From Rutidosis leptorrhynchoides (lineage: Eukaryota > Streptophyta > Magnoliopsida > Asterales > Asteraceae): DNA of 64,000 nucleotides. The stretch spans positions 205,687,001 to 205,751,000 of the forward strand of contig NC_092336.1 in the NCBI RefSeq assembly GCF_046630445.1. The letters run 5' to 3'. Position 1 is the first letter of the stretch, and each line of letters starts with the position of its first letter. Below are positions 62,406 through 64,000 of the stretch, piece by piece. Position numbers and translations under genes: made by a program. The notes under the pieces are model-generated. The model was not told the origin of the DNA, searched no databases, and saw only the letters and a list, made by a program, of their open reading frames with translations.

Positions 62406-64000
62406 TGAAACAACCCAACCCGTATTAAAATCGGCCCATAAAAATTTTTACTTTTAATACGCGTTAAATAATACTTTAGGTCCCAATACACAATTTCCAA
62501 AACATATTTGTTACCGAAGTAAGTTCAACGAACTTAAAACATACATGAATAATTTAAACTCCTTAATACAATAATATGTTATTTAAAACATAACCCGAGC
62601 ATGGTGATTTGGGACTATGCTACCCAAATCCTAATCGAGTCCAAAAGCAAGATCTTCTAAAGCAACCTAGCCAAGATCTCTAATCCCCAAGCTTACCCGA
62701 GCCGCCAAGCATGCGAACCTATAAAAATGTAAACACCGAGAGGGTAAGCTAATGCTTAGTGAATGCAATACTTATACGCATACATACATAATCCAATTAC
62801 TTGCATACACCTACACAACAACACAATATCATTAGCATACCACAATAAACGAATAAACGAATACACGAATAATCATACGTACAATGCTAGTAGAACATAC
62901 ACAACCCAATATACACAATGTCGACATTCGACTCGATGGTGGCCGACGAAGAGCGGTAGGTCAAATACGTTAACCACTCACCACCCATCGCAACACGTAC
63001 GTGGTCGACGAAGAGCGGTAGGTCAAATACGTTAACCACTCACCACTACGCACCATGAGGCCGACGAGAAGTGCAACCGAAACGTTAACACTTACCTCAA
63101 TCACAAGGATGGCCGACGAAAAGCGAAACCGCTTACCATCCCACGATAAGTGGCCAACGAAGAGCGAATCCCTAAACGGATAACACCCACCACTTACCCA
63201 TACACACATGTGGCCGACGAAGAGCGATAGGTCAAACGTTAATCACTCGCCACAAAACAAAATATACACATGTGACCGACGAAGAGTGATAGGTCAAACA
63301 TTAACCACTCGTCACATATCCAAACGCACACATGTAGCCGACGAAGAGTGATAGATCAAACATTAATCACTCGCTACATAACCAATACTAACATGTAACC
63401 GACGAAGAGCAATAGGTCAAACATTTATCACTCGTCACATGCCTCACCTCCATTTGTGGTCGACAAAGAGTCATTCCTTACGGAAATCACTCCCCACATT
63501 CCAAACACACACATACACACGTGGCCGACAAAGAGCGATATGTCAAACATTTATCACTCGCCACATACACAAAACGAATATAGCCAACGAAGAGCTATCC
63601 ACACGGATATCACTCACTATATTTTCCCAACTCAAATGTGGTCCACGAAAAGTGAATCCTAACGGATGTCACTTACCACGTCGCACGCAAGCAACCAAAT
63701 TATATACATAGGCGTATAAATATTCCACTCACTTCGATTACTTGAAAAGCAATCCCGCTTGAGCTCCAAATCGTCCAAATGCAAATCACCTAAGTAATTT
63801 ACAAACAAATAAGCTAAACATTCTAGCTTATACCCAAAACACCAATAAGTGCAATATTAACCCATTTGCACTTACTTCCAATTTGACTAAGTCAAATCTC
63901 GCCCAAAACACCCATAATCACAATCAACTAGTGATTATGTTCTAACACCATATTTTACAAGTCTTACAAGCATAAACTTGCACACCAAACCCAAAACCCG
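62406..64000 (-). repeat. Tekay-like LTR of the T3 family (runs off the window)
   Basis: On the + strand it starts TGAAACAACCCAACCCG, the inverse of the T3 LTR end at 41036. The block near 62745-62770 (AGGGTAAGCTAATGCTTAGT) is the inverse of T3 40672-40695. It is therefore the 3' end of an LTR read on the - strand, either the 3' LTR of an element beyond 64000 or a solo LTR. Presumed flank CCTAA at 62401-62405. It carries the 13-unit hairpin array. Confidence 0.78.
62934..63679 (-). repeat. Array of 13 hairpin units with co-varying stems
   Basis: Units of about 40-55 bp, separated by unrelated linkers, share a core close to CCGACGAAGAG on the + strand. Outer arms pair exactly in most units though they differ: TGAGG/CCTCA (63056/63095), GGATGG/CCATCC (63107/63136), ATGTGAC/GTCACAT (63270/63311), ATGTAG/CTACAT (63332/63374), AATATAG/CTATATT (63577/63617). 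An inner stem varies too: GAGTGAT/ATCACTC, AAGTG/CACTT, AAGCG/CGCTT. ORFs across it are chance. Confidence 0.8.

Noticed and set aside
62934-63679. CRISPR-like array
   Set aside because: The repeats are imperfect, the linkers are short and irregular, the organism is a plant, and the units are hairpins with changing arms within an LTR.

Overview
This window is plant nuclear DNA, most likely from an asterid eudicot and plausibly Asteraceae. The evidence is spliced plant genes (an MYB-CC transcription factor and an LRR receptor kinase) and very AT-rich DNA packed with Ty3/gypsy retrotransposons of the Tekay-like (chromovirus) and Athila-like types. The family placement rests on the overall look of the repeats and is an inference.

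Bases 1-46572 are one nested block of retrotransposons. The outer element, T2 (Tekay-like, + strand), has only the last 152 bp of its 5' LTR in the window (20201-20352), then a PBS and leader, an internal 3' part (41037-42680) and a 3.9-kb 3' LTR (42681-46572). An Athila-like element A1 (- strand, 8643-20200 visible) sits in the T2 5' LTR. A Tekay-like element T1 (+ strand, 1-8642 visible) sits inside the A1 env-like ORF. Inside T2 lies the 3' end of another Tekay-like element, T3. Its 3' LTR (21850-22102 plus 38896-41036) is split by a complete Athila-like element A2 (- strand, 22103-38890, 16,788 bp), which is flanked by the 5-bp duplication GGTAT. All gag-pol frames carry stop codons: one in T1, six or more in A1, eight or more in A2.

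Bases 46573-52331 hold smaller insertions: an unclassified repeat, a 1,844-bp Ty1/copia-derived unit with inverted LTR ends and a 5-bp duplication, a possible SINE-like insertion and hAT-like MITEs. Bases 52340-61634 are the genic part: a seven-coding-exon PHR1/PHL-type MYB-CC gene (+) and a convergent two-exon LRR receptor-like kinase (-). From 62406 to the end lies another Tekay-like LTR on the - strand.

The most unusual signals are in the retrotransposons. (1) A 16-bp palindrome close to CCATGCGATCGCATGG occurs as pairs exactly 32 bp apart, seven times, at equivalent places in both Athila-like elements (LTR, leader, and the stretch upstream of the env-like ORF). (2) Tekay-like LTRs carry arrays of imperfect repeats in which each unit folds into a hairpin. 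The stem arms differ from unit to unit but stay complementary, while the loop is conserved (40119-40416, 62934-63679 and, more weakly, 45776-46080). (3) GC-rich palindromes sit 20 bp apart near the presumed T3 LTR promoter. (4) The copia unit looks like a DNA transposon at its ends but was inserted with a 5-bp duplication. (5) In the Athila-like elements a consensus splice donor follows a small cysteine-bearing ORF, and in A2 a splice acceptor opens the env-like ORF.
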